Shown: piece after piece, positions 1 through 13,213 of the stretch
Layout of the letters: every line of letters starts with the position of its first letter
How positions within the stretch are numbered: position 1 is the first letter of the stretch
The notes under the pieces: generated by a model
What the model saw: only the letters and a program-made list of their open reading frames with translations
What the model was told of the DNA's origin: nothing
The model's database searches: none
Program-made: the position numbers and the translations under genes
Assembly (NCBI GenBank): GCA_018398805.1
Contig: JAGFBZ010002033.1
Location: 1,759,501 to 1,823,500, forward strand
Direction of reading: 5' to 3'
Length of the DNA: 64,000 nucleotides
From: Hirundichthys speculiger
Taxonomy: Eukaryota; Chordata; Actinopteri; Beloniformes; Exocoetidae

Positions 1-464
1 CACTTATCTTTTTAACCAGATTTTACATAGTTCAAAATGTGCTGTATTCAGCTGATGTGGCACCCAATTACATAATCAGCAGGGGAACATTGTCTTAATT
101 ACTACCAACATTTTCCCAGTGCTGTGCAATTAGAATTGAATGCCTCAACCATAGCTTGAGGTGCCGTTGCTTTATAAAACATCCTCAAATAGCTTCAGAG
201 CACTTTTCCTTGTGTGACCCTTTTTTTTTTAGAATATAAGCAAGATAAAGAGTCTGTTGACACTGTTCATTTCTCTCATGCCTTTTAACAAGGGCCTGGG
301 GAGGAACCCCTCTCTGAATTCATTACAAAGCTATTACTGTATAAGGAAAATAATCTGAGTGTTAAATTTGACTCCGAGGTGATGGAGCGGTTTCATTTTT
401 AATTCGAACAAATCCTTCACATGGGTTGTGTGAGCACAGAAACGATAGAACAAAAAAAAAATAT

Positions 465-505
<41 letters not shown>

Positions 506-1165
506 GTTGGTCTTTATGCAGAATCTGCTAAACTCTGTGTAATTAAAATCTTGAGTTGCATTTCTGAATAAATGAATCATAGCTAAGAGGTGACAAGAGG
601 AAAATGTCAAGAAAAAAAATCATGGCCAAGAAGATTCTCTCTCCTGCAATGTTACAATCCTTTGAATGTAAGACACTCTATTTTCAGAAGCAATCTGTTG
701 TTTTTAGGGATGGGGAGTTTTGGTATGTGACAACAGAAGTCATGTTTTAATGCGTAAATACATCAGTTTCAAAGCTACTGCCATTAAACCCCATTTATTT
801 CTCTTGGAGCAAGTGCTTATCAACTAAGGTGTTGTAACCTTCCATTTCACAGCTGCAGGATGTTGTTTTTTTTGGGGGTTAATACACATTTTTTTCCCCA
901 AAATGAAGCATATTATGTACATAAGAAACCATTCATATTACCCATGCAGTAGCAGCCTAATCCATCCATGGATTAAACTTTGCACACAGATGGTGAGCTG
1001 TTGCATCCACATCAGTTGACCTGCTACTATTGCGCCATGATTATCAGCAGTGCAACAAACACACTGCACCACACAGATTACTTCCAAGCACTTCAGACAT
1101 GGAATTCAGCAACTGCATTATGCACATGAATATTCAAGTGTTTTCCAATAATAACTCAGAGGTTA
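1..1165. other. Intergenic, no gene seen
   Basis: No coding signal or splice-flanked exon is recognisable. The stretch is AT-rich and holds an (AT)n microsatellite; short open frames here are simple-sequence artefacts. Confidence 0.6.
461..505. repeat. (AT)n microsatellite
   Basis: Uninterrupted alternating AT except for one AAT break near 478. It directly follows a short A run. Confidence 0.95.
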
Positions 1166-1389
1166 AAACTAACAATGGAGGGGCCGCCGGAGGGCTCGGT
1201 GGTTTAAGATGGCAGCCCGTGTGCAGAGGCTGAAGTCCTCCTGCAGTGGTCACAGGTTTGACTCCCAGCCTGTAAGCCTTTGCTTGTACGTTTTCCCCAT
1301 TCTCTCTCTGCCCCACTTTCCTGTCTTCTCTCAGCTGTAAATAAAAGCTGCTGGAGCCGCAAAATCTTTAAAAACAAACTAACAATGGA
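1166..1389 (+). mobile_element. tRNA-derived SINE with 14-bp target site duplication
   Basis: The body (1180-1375) starts with a tRNA-like head carrying an A-box-like GGTGGTTTAAG and a B-box-like GGTTTGACTCCC. A body with TTCCCCATTCTCTCTC follows, ending in an A-rich tail. Flanking direct repeats AAACTAACAATGGA lie at 1166-1179 and 1376-1389, the mark of LINE-assisted insertion. A related copy lies at 50,893-51,036 in kif3a. Confidence 0.85.
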
Positions 1390-4300
1390 AATGCATAATA
1401 TCAGTGCAGTGGAGTGCATGCTTGGCTCAGCACTGGGCTTGACTTTATCCTGGGAAATTTACTGATTTTTCTCCAGCCTCATATACACAAATACTTAGGT
1501 GTAATATTACATTTTTGTGTGGCACAGTCATAGTGCAGTCAGTCCCTTTTTTTTTCCTCATTATAAGTTCTTTGATTTATGACCAAACACCCACTATCCT
1601 CATATGCTGCACATATAGATTTGAGCGCCAGCATAAGCCTTCGAACTCAGATGATCAGCATGTTTTGGCCAGCGGCTGAGCTTAACTCACAGCTGAGTGG
1701 AGCACTTCTAGACATGGTCGCAGACTCACATTGTTTAGCATTTAAACATTCTTGGCTTTACAGCACATGACAAACATGACAATGGGGTGGTGAGCTGATA
1801 TGATTATAATAATGACAACAATGGAAAAATGCCAGAAGGACTTTACTGGAAAACATACACATAAGTCTTGATGTGTGTTGACTGGTATGTTAGTCTCCCC
1901 CCCCTCTGGTTGTTTATCCCTCTCATCACCACAGCTCCCTTTGTAGGGGGTGGATGTCGTTGAAAAACGGGAGCCTCAGAATGGGCTGGGGCACAAAAAT
2001 AAACAAATAAGTAAATTGTTTTCTTATATTTTTGTATCATATCCTTCTGTTATTCCTCAGCATCAGAAGAAAGTTAAAATATGAATATATTTTAAAATAT
2101 GCATATATGTTAACTGTAACTGAGGAGGTGTCTTGAAAAAATGCTGGAGTGACATGTCACCAATTGGCCATGACATAATGACAAGCTGCTTAATGTTGAG
2201 CAAGTCCTTCCTGTGCTCCCACAAGAGCTCTGACCAGTCAGGGTCTCGACAAAGACCATGTGAGGGTGTCCTGGAGGCCCTGGTACTGGGATGTTAGCAT
2301 TAGATACTTTGGGCCCTGTGGGTTGAGGGGTGGGGTCTCTGTAGTTTGGGATTTTTTTTCACCACAGATGCCATCAGATTTGTGTGTGTGTGTGTGCGTG
2401 TGTGTATGTGTCATTGTAGGGCATTCTTGGGAAACCCACCATGTTGGTAGCTACATATCTGGTTCTTTACATCAGAGGGTTTTTGTACTATTTGTATTTT
2501 ATTGTATAAATTGGACATGTAATCATGGTTAGATGCAGATGTGTGGCTAAGTGCAGAAATACTTTACATACTTGTAATTTAACAAAAAGAGACTATTTGA
2601 TTTTTTTTTTATTTGAGCCCTATAAACATGACAGTGTCATTTGTTGTTAAGAAACCGATGTGACTGCAATACTGTCCAGTTTTCCTTTTTGTTCACAGTT
2701 TCATTTATCATGATTATTTAAAGCCCTGAAATACAATTGTTTGTACTTCTGATTGTCATGGCTTTCGCTACCAATTTCTTTGTTCGCATGACCGTGTTAG
2801 AAGAGCTTGCTGGCTTGAGGGCTCCATTTATAGATTGCACATGTGACTCAAAAGATTCCTAACTCTTAAATTGCTTGGTTGTTTATGCACTCATATTGCA
2901 AACAATGTGAGTGCTCCATGTTCTCCAAATAATGCTCTCTTATTTCAGATGAATAACTTGTGATGGGAAACTGATTTGTTATTCAACCACTTTGTTACAG
3001 TGTTTCTTTTTCACTTCTTATACCTTGTCTTGTCAGCCTTGTTGTTTACTATTCATTTCCATACCTACCAACATGGCCACCATGCCCCACAAACCAAAGG
3101 GTGTTCCCAAACTATAAAAATTCTCATTGTGTCATGGTTTTTGAGTCTTTCCAGTCTTTTCCAGTTTTCCCTGCCGTGCCTGTCAGATATGTTCTCCTCT
3201 CCAGTCTATATGTATGATTTACACGTTTGGTTTATATTGTTATAAGTACTTTATAACAGATTTATTGATCATGGGTTGAGGCACTGATGCTTGAAATACT
3301 GGAAGAAAATCACATATATTTGTGTTCCTTATCTGTTAATTGATAGTTCTTATTGGCCAGTTAGAAGAGGGAAGGTGGACCCCTGTGTGAACTGTGAATG
3401 GATATACTGGGAGACGGGAAATTCATCAGTTCATCACATCAGTTCTGTTAGGTCCAAATCAGTTTGTTCCTATCAATCATCACAGCCACTTTAATCCACT
3501 TTATTAAAAAAAAAAAAAACTTCACTATGCCCTTTGAGCAGGCCCTTAGAAACATCAAAATGTGTTATAAACCACTAATTAAGTCCATTGTATGAATATT
3601 TTTAAATTAGCCTCAGCTACTATCAAGGACAATTAAATGCTATGGAGTTTTTTTTTTTCCTTTTCTTTGTTTTAGGAGCATTTCCAGACATAAAACATGC
3701 ATGCAGTGGGTGATAAATGGCTGACTGTAAATTTAGCACATTTAGATTTAGGGCCAAGAAATAAAAATACAAAGCAGTCCTGTTTCTCACCCTTAACAAG
3801 TTTTCAATCATATATTGTATATAAGTTTATGGCTTTCCTCTTCCATAGAGAGCTGGTACTCAATGTCAGCAGACTATTTGAATCAATAGTTGGGTTTTTT
3901 AAAAAAGGCTTCCAATGAGGTGTTAAAATTGAGAGGAAGGGTTACACTCATGGTGTGAGTATTTTTATAATCCTGATTATAGCCTGCTCTGGGCTCTGAA
4001 ACTACGCAGAGCCAGAAAATGGCTGCTGATGGATATAAAAGTGTAAACACAAAGTCGACCAGATGCTTTTTCTCTTGAAGCATTGAAAGTGTGGAGACCC
4101 TTGCACTCTCATTAATCTCTATTGGCCTGTGCCACAGCTCAGAAAGAAAGGCGAGATTACTCCCATCCCTGGCCTCAGACTCTCATTTAGCCACATACTT
4201 CAGGCCATTATTTAGCCATCACTCCAAAGCCACAAAACAAATGATATTTACCTCAAAGGCCATATTACCCCAGGGGGGAGGGAAGGGAAGCAAGGACGTC

Positions 4301-5999
4301 ATCAGAGATGGAGGCGGGGAATGTAATATAAGCGTGAATTTGAAACTCATCATGCACTGCAGAGAACTGATGTCGTCTGTAAGTGGCGGGCTGTCATTTG
4401 TCATTAAAGTACATGACAAACGGCTGAAATGAGCTGGAGAAGGATTTTACCCAGCTGTCTGACATCACCATATAATCCTTCACCGCACTCTGGAAACACC
4501 ACTGTGGGATGAATTTAACTGCCATGGCAACAAACTGAAAAATAATCCAGCAGAATCTGAAAGCCTGGGTAATTGGGTTTGATTTTGATTGTGGTATGAA
4601 ATCGAAGTCATGCGTCTCCTCCAAAGAATGATTGATTTGCAGCGAAGGGTGTTGTTAATTAGTCACCCGCATAAAGACAGCTTGTCTGTTGGCCGTCAAA
4701 GTCCACAGCCAGAGAGCTTACAGCTGGATTCAACCTGCAAGCTTCTTACATGGCTGAACCATGGCTTAGCCTCAAAAGTAACCGATTAAATCTGTACCAC
4801 AGTCCTGTCTATCATTTGCCTCGGTTTTTCTGGCTGGTATATGCGTGAAAGGCAGTGCAGAGTGCAAACGATGTGTGTCTGTGTGTGCAAGATAAATTCA
4901 ACAGTTTGGATGCCGGATACGTCTGCTCTGCGATTAACTTTAAATAAAGGAGACTAGAGAAGAGAATCAGAGCTTATCAAGAAAACAGAGACAAGGCTTT
5001 CATACAAAATGTAGAAAACTTCACACTGCTGTTCATTTACTTTTGGCTTCCAGCAATATAATTGCATTTCACAGCAAATTACGGTTAAACATTCAGCACC
5101 TCAATTATTTCATCACCTCAATAATTTATCGGCATGAAACAACAACCAATTTAATCTGTCTGTTTGCAGTTGTTCACAGTTGTGGAATTTTCTGGCGTAT
5201 CAAAGTCTATAGTATATTGGTGTTGCTTTAGTTTTACAGTTCGGTTGCACAGGTTGTCTGCATTCATGTCAGATTTGAAACTGATTTACTGAACTAATGA
5301 CAGTCTGCACGTGTAACATAGATGTGCAACAGGAACGATGCTGAACTGCTTCTGGTTTTAGAAGCAGAAATTAACTTGTCAAACAAACCAAGGTCAGGGA
5401 ATATTTACTTTACGCATGGCTCCACACACTACTGTGATGATGAAATCACACACAGCGATGCATAGGGATGGCACTAGTAGATGGTGTTAAATAGTTGGGT
5501 AGGAGAGTATTAGTGACTTGAATTTGATTCTGGCAGCTATTAGGAGCCATTGGAAATCAATAAGCAGTGAACTGTGGAGAGTAGAGTTCAGTGGTATGAA
5601 TGAATTTCAATATAACTGGCAAGATTTCCTCCTACTATACGAAGCAAATGCCCCTTTTGGAACACGTCTCGGTTTTATTTTCTTAATCTTTATTTAACAG
5701 CAATATTCAAAAGAAAGGTAATATACGAGAAAAACCCCTCACAAAACCTACACTTATCCTGTTAATATACTCTGTCAACCAATATGCAGCAATATATTGT
5801 TAAAATGAATTAAAGCAGTGTGAGCTAACAATAAAGAGCTGTTCTTTAGTTCTGCTGGAATTAACTGATATTTTACCATGAAAGTCTTTGGGTGTTTACA
5901 AATCCATCATTCTTTTGCAACACCATCCAGAACATCTGCTAAAATATGGTGAAAAACATCAAAAATAAAAATGACATAACAGTATTTAGCTGGTACTAT
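1390..5999. other. Intergenic, no gene seen; possible conserved noncoding stretch near 4.05-4.8 kb
   Basis: No exon-like frame flanked by splice sites was found. A (TG)n run sits at 2380-2411. Between about 4,050 and 4,800 the composition becomes more balanced and includes homeodomain-like TTAATTAG and CRE-like TGACATCA words plus a small hairpin (4397-4420). That could be a regulatory element, but nothing in the sequence proves it. Confidence 0.4.
2380..2411. repeat. (TG)n microsatellite
   Basis: Alternating TG with single C and A interruptions. Confidence 0.9.
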
Positions 6000-6011
6000 G
6001 CCTGTGTGTGC

Positions 6012-6012
<1 letters not shown>

Positions 6013-6099
<87 letters not shown>

Positions 6100-6104
6100 G
6101 AGAG
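6013..6104. repeat. (AG)n microsatellite
   Basis: About 45 AG dinucleotides with two AAAG interruptions at the 3' side. Open frames reading Arg-Glu or Ser-Leu repeats across it are artefacts. Confidence 0.97.
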
Positions 6105-8602
6105 CCTTGAGCAAAGGCTTAAACCCCTCCAGGGAACTGGTGACATTTCTCGGTTTTGTCCGCCATACAAATTTCATCCATGGTTTAACAGGAGTCGTGA
6201 TCTGGCCTAGATGGGATTCTGTTTTACCTTAATCACTGCTGACACAGTTTTTATCAGTGACGTAACAGCACCATTTATTGAGTGTCACAAGGAAAGTTAA
6301 GACCTAATGTGCACTTTAATGTTTTTAACTCGAATTTCAATTAACGTCTGACAAAAGCTTCCATTTCACTCCAGTCTTCAACTCTCATTTTGCGTATCAT
6401 GCATAGCTGACTGGCCCAACTGGTAATTTCATATGCAATCATGAAATGTCAACACTGTATACAGATGTGTTTTTGTAACAAATGAGCATAAATAGCAATG
6501 AAGCACAGAAAGAGAAAGCAGACGGTTATACAATCTTTTATTTTATTTTTTTCTAATGTTCTGTGTCTTTCTGCAAAAATGATACCAAGCAAGCTGTATG
6601 ACATGTGTATCTGCCTACTGAATGGAAATTAGACACACACAAAAGCACATCAAAGGGTGTGATTGAGGGGGTTTGTTCCACAGGAGATGAGTGAAAGAAG
6701 CCCAGCCAGTCATTTCAGATGTGAATTTCTTTCATCATCTGCACGCAGACAGCAGGCCATAACAATCATGTTACTGCGTTTACTTCGTGAAAAAGAATTT
6801 TCCTGTTCTCAGAGTCTTAGGGGACGACAAACAGAGGCCACTGCTTTTCTTATTCATAGGCTGAGGATTGTACATGCGCGCAGCCCTGCTTGATTCCAGT
6901 CCTTAATGGCAACGAGCCTAATCTTTGAGTTTTATGCTGCTTCACTTCTGAACTGATGATCGGCAAAATGCAAGTACAAAAGCTCCACTTGAAGCAAAAA
7001 AACGTAACTTGAGAAACTTTAAACTGTGTTTCTAAAATTATTTTAGCTGTGCATTGCCTGCAGTAGATCTGTCCAACTTTGTTCTGGTAGGAAACAAAGT
7101 CCCGCCTACCAGTCATCAATCAGAGTGTACAGTCTGCCTCAAATACCAAATGCATGCAGAAAAAAAAAACTATTTAAAAATAACGCATAATAGTATTCAC
7201 ATAAGGTGGTTGTTGTTTAAATTTACACTATTAAGGTATAATAGTTTATCAATTATTAGTGAGCTCTGGTGAGGCAATTGTACAACACTTAACAAACACT
7301 TGACTGGACAATCGGACAGAGGGTAAAAGTAAAATTTAATCTCCATTGTATAAAGCAGAGATGGTCAGGTACTCACAGCAGCATACAAGACAACTGGTTG
7401 TCAGTACCAGACACTGAATTGAGCAAAACACAGTCATCTAATCACTTGTTATCAACATCTGAGCCTTGAGCTTTGAGCTACATTCTTCTCAGCCCGCCGT
7501 GGCGCCTGGGTCCAAGGATAGATATCCTACATAAGATACTCAAAAAACAGGTCGCGGTGACCTGATGCAATTTTCAACCAACAGTGGTGCAACCTAAAGT
7601 CTATTGACCCCTTAGGTTAGGAAAGGCATGTCTGATTTTCCAAAGACAAAAGCTTTGTACTGCAACTGTTCCTGAACCCAGGCAGCCACGCTGCCACAGC
7701 ACAAGTTGTCAATATGCTTTATTGGTGATCAGTGATGTTTGGTCCTGAGGGCGCCTCCATCAATGCCAGAACATCAAACATCAGGCCCGACTTAGCTGGA
7801 CCTGCAGCAGGGAATCCTTTTGAGGCGCTGCTTGAAATTTCATTCTTTTCTACTCAAAAAATTGAAAAATAAACAAAAAACAACAGTTATTCAGTGTTGC
7901 TTTAAATGATGAAGCTGCAGTTAAACTTAAAACAAAAACAGCTTTCTAACGACTCTTTTTCAGGCTTAAATTACTTGATCAGGCCGATGATTTAAAACTC
8001 ACTCTTTAAAAGCTCAGTGCAGTGTTTATTAGACACCACTCAGTCAGGGTGAAAATACAGCAGAAAGCACATCGCAGCATGAACTCCAGCAAACTGGGTC
8101 TGCATTCAGTACAAAGGCAGGTAGCAGCCTGTCCTTTATAGTAAGGAACCCCTTACTACTGGGAATGTCAACTGGGAATTATGATTTATGGCACATCTCA
8201 AAAATGAGCCGATTTCCAAAAAATAATTTAAAAGCCTCAAGCAGAGGTTTGTAGATATTCTCAGGGTGATTCACAAATTTTAGGTCAAGTAACTATGTAG
8301 GCCATCTATTGTGGATTTTTGAAGAAAGATGAAAAGTAGTATAAATATAACCAATAAGTAATATAGTAAACATGTGTAATCACAAGATTAAACAGACTTT
8401 TTCTCCTTCTAGAGATGAAACATAGATAACACTTACTGACATTAAAGAATAAACATATGTGTTTGAAAAGAGTTTTGATAACCTGAAGGCCACCAGTTGT
8501 TGTTTTTTGTCTTTTTTTTTTTCTTATCTTCTTTTTCAAAATGTAGCACCTGGTGAGCTGTGTAGTTATATGCTGTTGACTGAGTCATGCAGCCTACACC
8601 TG

Positions 8603-8625
8603 CTAACCCTAACCCTAACCTAACC
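8603..8625. repeat. Short interstitial telomere-like repeat
   Basis: Consecutive CTAACCCTAACCCTAACC units, the C-rich strand of the vertebrate telomere repeat, followed by a CTAACC variant. Confidence 0.7.
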
Positions 8626-11267
8626 GGACAGGCTAGTTTAATCACTCCAACCTACCATGGTTGGTGATGGTCTTCAGAATTTACTGGAATTACATTTAAA
8701 GCAACACAAGGAACTTGAGCAATTCTTTGCACTTTGGGTCAGTTTTCAGGCATCCCCTAAAGTCTTTGCTCTCACATAACATCTCTGGCTCCATTTTCTT
8801 TTTAAAAACTTGGGTTGTATAAAAACTAAAATTATGTACTAATCTTGCACAAAAGGTATAAAAAATCCTTTTAACCTTTTTTTTTTTTTAAATTGTAGAG
8901 ATCAGTTGATCTGCTTGGTTCCTTTCTCTGTTTGATCTAAGACAAGAAAGTAGATCAAACAGAAGTCAGATCATCAATTCTTCAATCTAAAGAGCCTCTG
9001 AGATGTGAAGATTTCCTGTTTTTCAGTCATATTTCACCAAAAACTCAATAACTGGAATTGTCTGACATTTGGCAGATGATTGATTAAGTGATTAAGAAAA
9101 TACACTAGAGCAGAAAAAGCTATTAAAGTACCCAGTTCTTTTAATTTACATCAATTAGTTGCTTTTCCTGGGATAAATATTTAGACGTAATGTTTTTTTT
9201 CTATGACATCAAAAACCAATATGTATGAAAATGCCAAAATGATCATGGGTTAAACGTGAGATAAGAAGTTTGTTAAAAGGAAGCTTATCTGTTATTAAAC
9301 AAGCAAATACATAAAGATCTCACCATTAAACTTGCATAACAATAATGTCTGGATTTTTAGTATCAGTTTAGGACGCACATGTTCCAATGTTAATATATTT
9401 TTAAAGAATGGATCATCTTCATAAAGAATAAATGTAAACTTCTTTGTGTTTTTCATAGAGATGGATTCCAACTGAGCCACAGCCTTTACATTTTCAGTCC
9501 TGAGCCACGGTGCTCTAGTTTCTCTTCAGGTTGTATAAAGGAACAAAGTGAGGGAAAGCAGTGTCCCATTTCAGAGCTTTCATGCCAGTACAGGTCCGGT
9601 CAGCCACAAAAGACCTGATTCTAGGATTGAAAAAAAAAAATAGGAAAATAGAGAGGAAGGGGTAAAGGCAGATGAGAGCAAGAGGGCTCAAAGCAGATAG
9701 CGGGGAGATGCAAAAGCAGTCCCAAAGGCAGCAAAGAGCCAGCTGGCTCAGAGGTGTGTGCACGCTCTATTTTTTAATTTCCTGCATGCACAATTCCAGC
9801 TCAAACTGCTACTCGAGTGTTTGCATACTTTAAAAAAAAACTTGCGTACTGTCTCTGCTGACTAAATTGAACACAACAGAAAGGCTTAAACTTCATTCTG
9901 GCTCAGGTGTCATTGGTTTAAAGCCAAAGTCCCGCCCCTCCACCCCGTTTCCCTCAGGTTGTGTTTCCAGTGAGGCTGTGTTTCTTTTACACAAGAAGAC
10001 AACACGAGTCACATGATGCAGAATGCTGCTGATGTATACCGCCTACAGCTTGACAAGTAAGACAGCTGTAAATAACCTATATAAGTCCTATGTGAGTAAT
10101 GTATACACCCAGGGAGGGCTGCCAAAATAAGCCATTAATGACATGCAGGGTTCAGATGCCACTCTGGGATCTTCTGGGATGGCAGCGAGCAGTGCGTCTT
10201 TTGACACAAAATATTTAATTTACAAAATGCCTTAGGAAATCTTAAAAACACCAAGTAAATAGTTTCTCCGTGAACAGCAGAACCATGTCTTGAAGACCCA
10301 TCTCTGTTGCTGTCAGCAGAATGGACGCATTTGATGCATTTTTGATAAATGAATGAGAATGTCCCTGAGCAGAACCTCATCTAGGCTCTGACTGAAACAA
10401 TGTTGGAGCTGTGCTAATAAGCTCCTGCATACATAGTTAGGGGAGTGTCTCACTACCAGTACCCAGAAGTAAGAAAAGAGGTTGTTTCATTTATTTATCA
10501 AATATGAAATATTTACAGGATTCAATCTGCTGGTAGAGGAGGAGCAGGTAGAACAAACTGTGGGTGGAAAGATGAAGTTGCTTTATATAGATGTTCAAAA
10601 AAAAAAAAACACATCTGGTGGAGGACTGCCTGCTGTTCTGCATATATTTTTACCCTAAATTACATTCTCTGGCTTTCAGGCACCCATGACTGAGTCAGTG
10701 GACCCATGGTGACAACATGCTGTGGGCCATTAGCAAATCACTTAGCTGTCAGCTGGACTTAGTCAGACAGAAAGGGTGGAAACTTCACCTGAATTCAAGG
10801 TGAGGCGTCTCTCTAAATACACAGATGAAAGGCCCAAAAACTGCAGATTTTCCAGTTAAGCCAGTTTGACCGCATTTTCCCTCCAAACACACGAAACAGC
10901 CACACACTGACTTCGTCCAGGGAAAAAAAGCTCTGGCTGAGGATAGTCAACATATCTTTACAACGTACAGAAAACATTCATTGGTTACCTGTGAAGCGCA
11001 AGAATTAAGGCCGCTTCAAACTTTTAGGTATATAATTAGTTCTCATCTGACAGGGAGAAGTTAATTATGTGGCTTTGACACACCTAATGTGCAGTTTCAT
11101 TCGTGGCTAATCCTCGCTGAACTGGTGCACCGGGATTATACAGTTTGACTGACACCTTGTTCAAATTAAACTGCTGAAACACAGACTCGTACATGCTGAA
11201 GCCCATCTTTGCATATGCTACATTCAAATGATCAAACAAGGCAGGAGACAGAGGGGCAGAAAGAACA

Positions 11268-11285
11268 CCCCCCCCCCCCCCCCCC
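11268..11285. repeat. Poly-C tract
   Basis: About 18 consecutive C residues on the plus strand. Length is likely polymorphic or error-prone. Confidence 0.9.
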
Positions 11286-12483
11286 ATTGCTGAGCCAGAT
11301 CGCATTCAGTGAGTTAGCAGCACTCTGAGTAAGACAGCACTTTAAATAAAACATGAAAGCTGGAGAAGAAGGCACTCCTCTATATGCAGAAACATGTGAC
11401 AAGCCATGATATTCTGAGAGACTGCACAGCCAGCTGAGAGTTGTCCCTGGGGGTCCTTCCCTTTACATCAGATAAACTGTATATCAGAGCCATCAAACAG
11501 GGCCATGGAGGCCAGGCTGACCGTTGGGCTGAGGGAAGCTGATAAGCATTTATGTGCTGAATCCCTTTGAACAGAAAAAAAAACATTGCTTTCTCAACAC
11601 TTTTATTTTGAAAGGATAATGGCAGATAATTCAATCTAAACATGAAGGAACTGAATTCATCAAGAGGTTAATTTTCAGTCTGGAAATAATATTTTATTTC
11701 CTCGTTTAGGTTCCCCTGTTGCTGCCAGAGTCACTGTGAGAGACAAAAGTGAAGGGTCTGGTATCAGCGTTGATGTGAACATTTAAATAAGTCATGGAAT
11801 TTTCTGTTGCTCTGAGTCTCTCTGTAAAAGTCATATGTACATTTTTAGAATTCCCCGAGTTCTGCTGACGTGAAGAAAGACATGAAAGATTCATGCCTGT
11901 TTGAAAAATTCAAACAGATGTCCTGAACTTACAGTGCATAGCTGGTATGGATAAATTATTTAACCTTGGAATGGAAGTCTGGGAATTTGAGATTTGGTGG
12001 GTGTAACTGCTATCCAAACAGCAGTTAAAAATAATAGATAAAACAAATGATTTCAACTTGTTTCGGCTTTACCTCTGGATAACCAACACAGCTTTTTATA
12101 TCCAGAAAAGGCTACAACTCTAACAAATGTGCTGCACAGTGTTGGAAGATAAGAAAGCGCTTGAAAAGCTCAGCTTTGATTTTATTCCTTTTCAGTGGCG
12201 CTTGTGTGAAGATGCAGGTGATTGAGAAAAAAAAAAGCTGCAAAGCAGGTCAGTGAATGCACCAGCAGGGGGAGACCATGTTACATCAGTGCTTTGAATG
12301 CTGTTACACCTTTATTTCACCTTTTTTACACATGAAAAGTTGGAGATAGGTCTACGTACAATAAAGCGTTTAAATAAAATTTACAAAGTTTATTTTGTCA
12401 TCTGAATGCAAAGGAGAAGAAGGATGACATTAATTAACTAAATGTAATATAGCAATGAAAACTTACCAAATTAACCCACATCT

Positions 12484-12510
12484 AAAAAAAAAAAAAAAAA
12501 AAAAAAAAAA
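12484..12510. repeat. Poly-A tract
   Basis: An A-only run of about 27 bases some 330 bases upstream of sh3rf2 exon 1. Confidence 0.9.
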
Positions 12511-12780
12511 GATTCTTGTGTATATTTATCAAATAGTTTCATAATTGCTCTACGATGACAATGTTTGTGACATAATGAGCTTGTAATTAGGCAGAAGTGC
12601 TTTGAAGGGTTAACCCTGAGTTCCTCATGAGTGAAACCCGATACAGTTCCTGATGAATGAGCCTGGTACTGGTCGACACTTTTAAGCCAGTTTGTCGGTA
12701 GTTCCATCTCCACCGGTGCCTCTAATGGCGTCACAAATTTGTGTCACGAGCTAAATTGCTGTCACTAACACGAATGTAAA

Positions 12781-12839
12781 GCTCCCGCGCGTCCGTCCTG
12801 CCTCGCGCGCTGCCGCGTACTCGGAAGACTCACTGCGTC
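12781..12839 (+). promoter_or_regulatory. CpG-dense segment, probable sh3rf2 promoter / 5' UTR
   Basis: A short stretch with at least nine CpG dinucleotides (GCGCG, CGCGCGC, GCCGCG) in an otherwise CpG-poor region, immediately upstream of the first open exon. No TATA box is visible. A promoter role is inferred from position and composition. Confidence 0.5.
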
Positions 12840-12919
12840 ATGGCGACACCAAACTTTTACCCCTTTGCTGTAAATCTGAGTTTAGAGAGAAATCACTCTG
12901 GCAGGCAACAGTTAAATAT
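12840..12919 (+). CDS. sh3rf2: sh3rf2 exon 1 (possible N-terminal extension)
   Basis: It opens with ATG and encodes 26 codons plus two bases, ending at a GTAAGT donor. It joins in phase to exon 2, giving an in-frame lead into the RING. Family members start at a Met close to the RING (here the ATG at 13269), so this exon may instead be 5' UTR. Confidence 0.45.
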
Positions 12920-13213
12920 GTAAGTATTTCTCAAATTACTTTTTTTTTTTAATCTTTGTTGTTCGGGAAGAACAGTGAAATACCTGCGGAGGTTTCCTGT
13001 TGTTGTATTAACGTGTTCAGCCAGGTGAGCCGACAGCACACCTGTAAACATAAAGTCACTGCAAGGTTATGTTATGGTAATTACCCCATGCCAAGCTGTT
13101 TGGAGGTGTATAGTAGTACACAGACCCCGTCTGTAAGGTCTGACTGGTCTGTAATGATTTCAGCTGTAACCTCTGTCACCTGAACTAGTTTCTCCCTTCT
13201 TCCTCTCTTTCAG

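Larger units (their letters stand above)
6105..12779. other. Intergenic, no gene seen
   Basis: I find no coding exon. Notable small features are three tandem telomere-like units (8603-8625), a 13-bp perfect hairpin (8927-8963), a poly-C run (11268-11285) and a poly-A run (12484-12510). The stretch 7,480-7,800 is more GC-rich and may be an old repeat, but I could not identify it. Confidence 0.5.

Noticed and set aside
362..610. Minus-strand frame with Tyr-Ile repeats
   Set aside because: It is generated by the (AT)n run; no splice or homology support.
1180..1300. Possible tRNA gene
   Set aside because: A/B-box-like promoter words are present, but the sequence is a SINE head with A-rich tail and target duplication and lacks a cloverleaf with paired acceptor ends.
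5907..6232. Open frames of Arg-Glu or Ser-Leu repeats
   Set aside because: They are translations of the (AG)n microsatellite in different frames.
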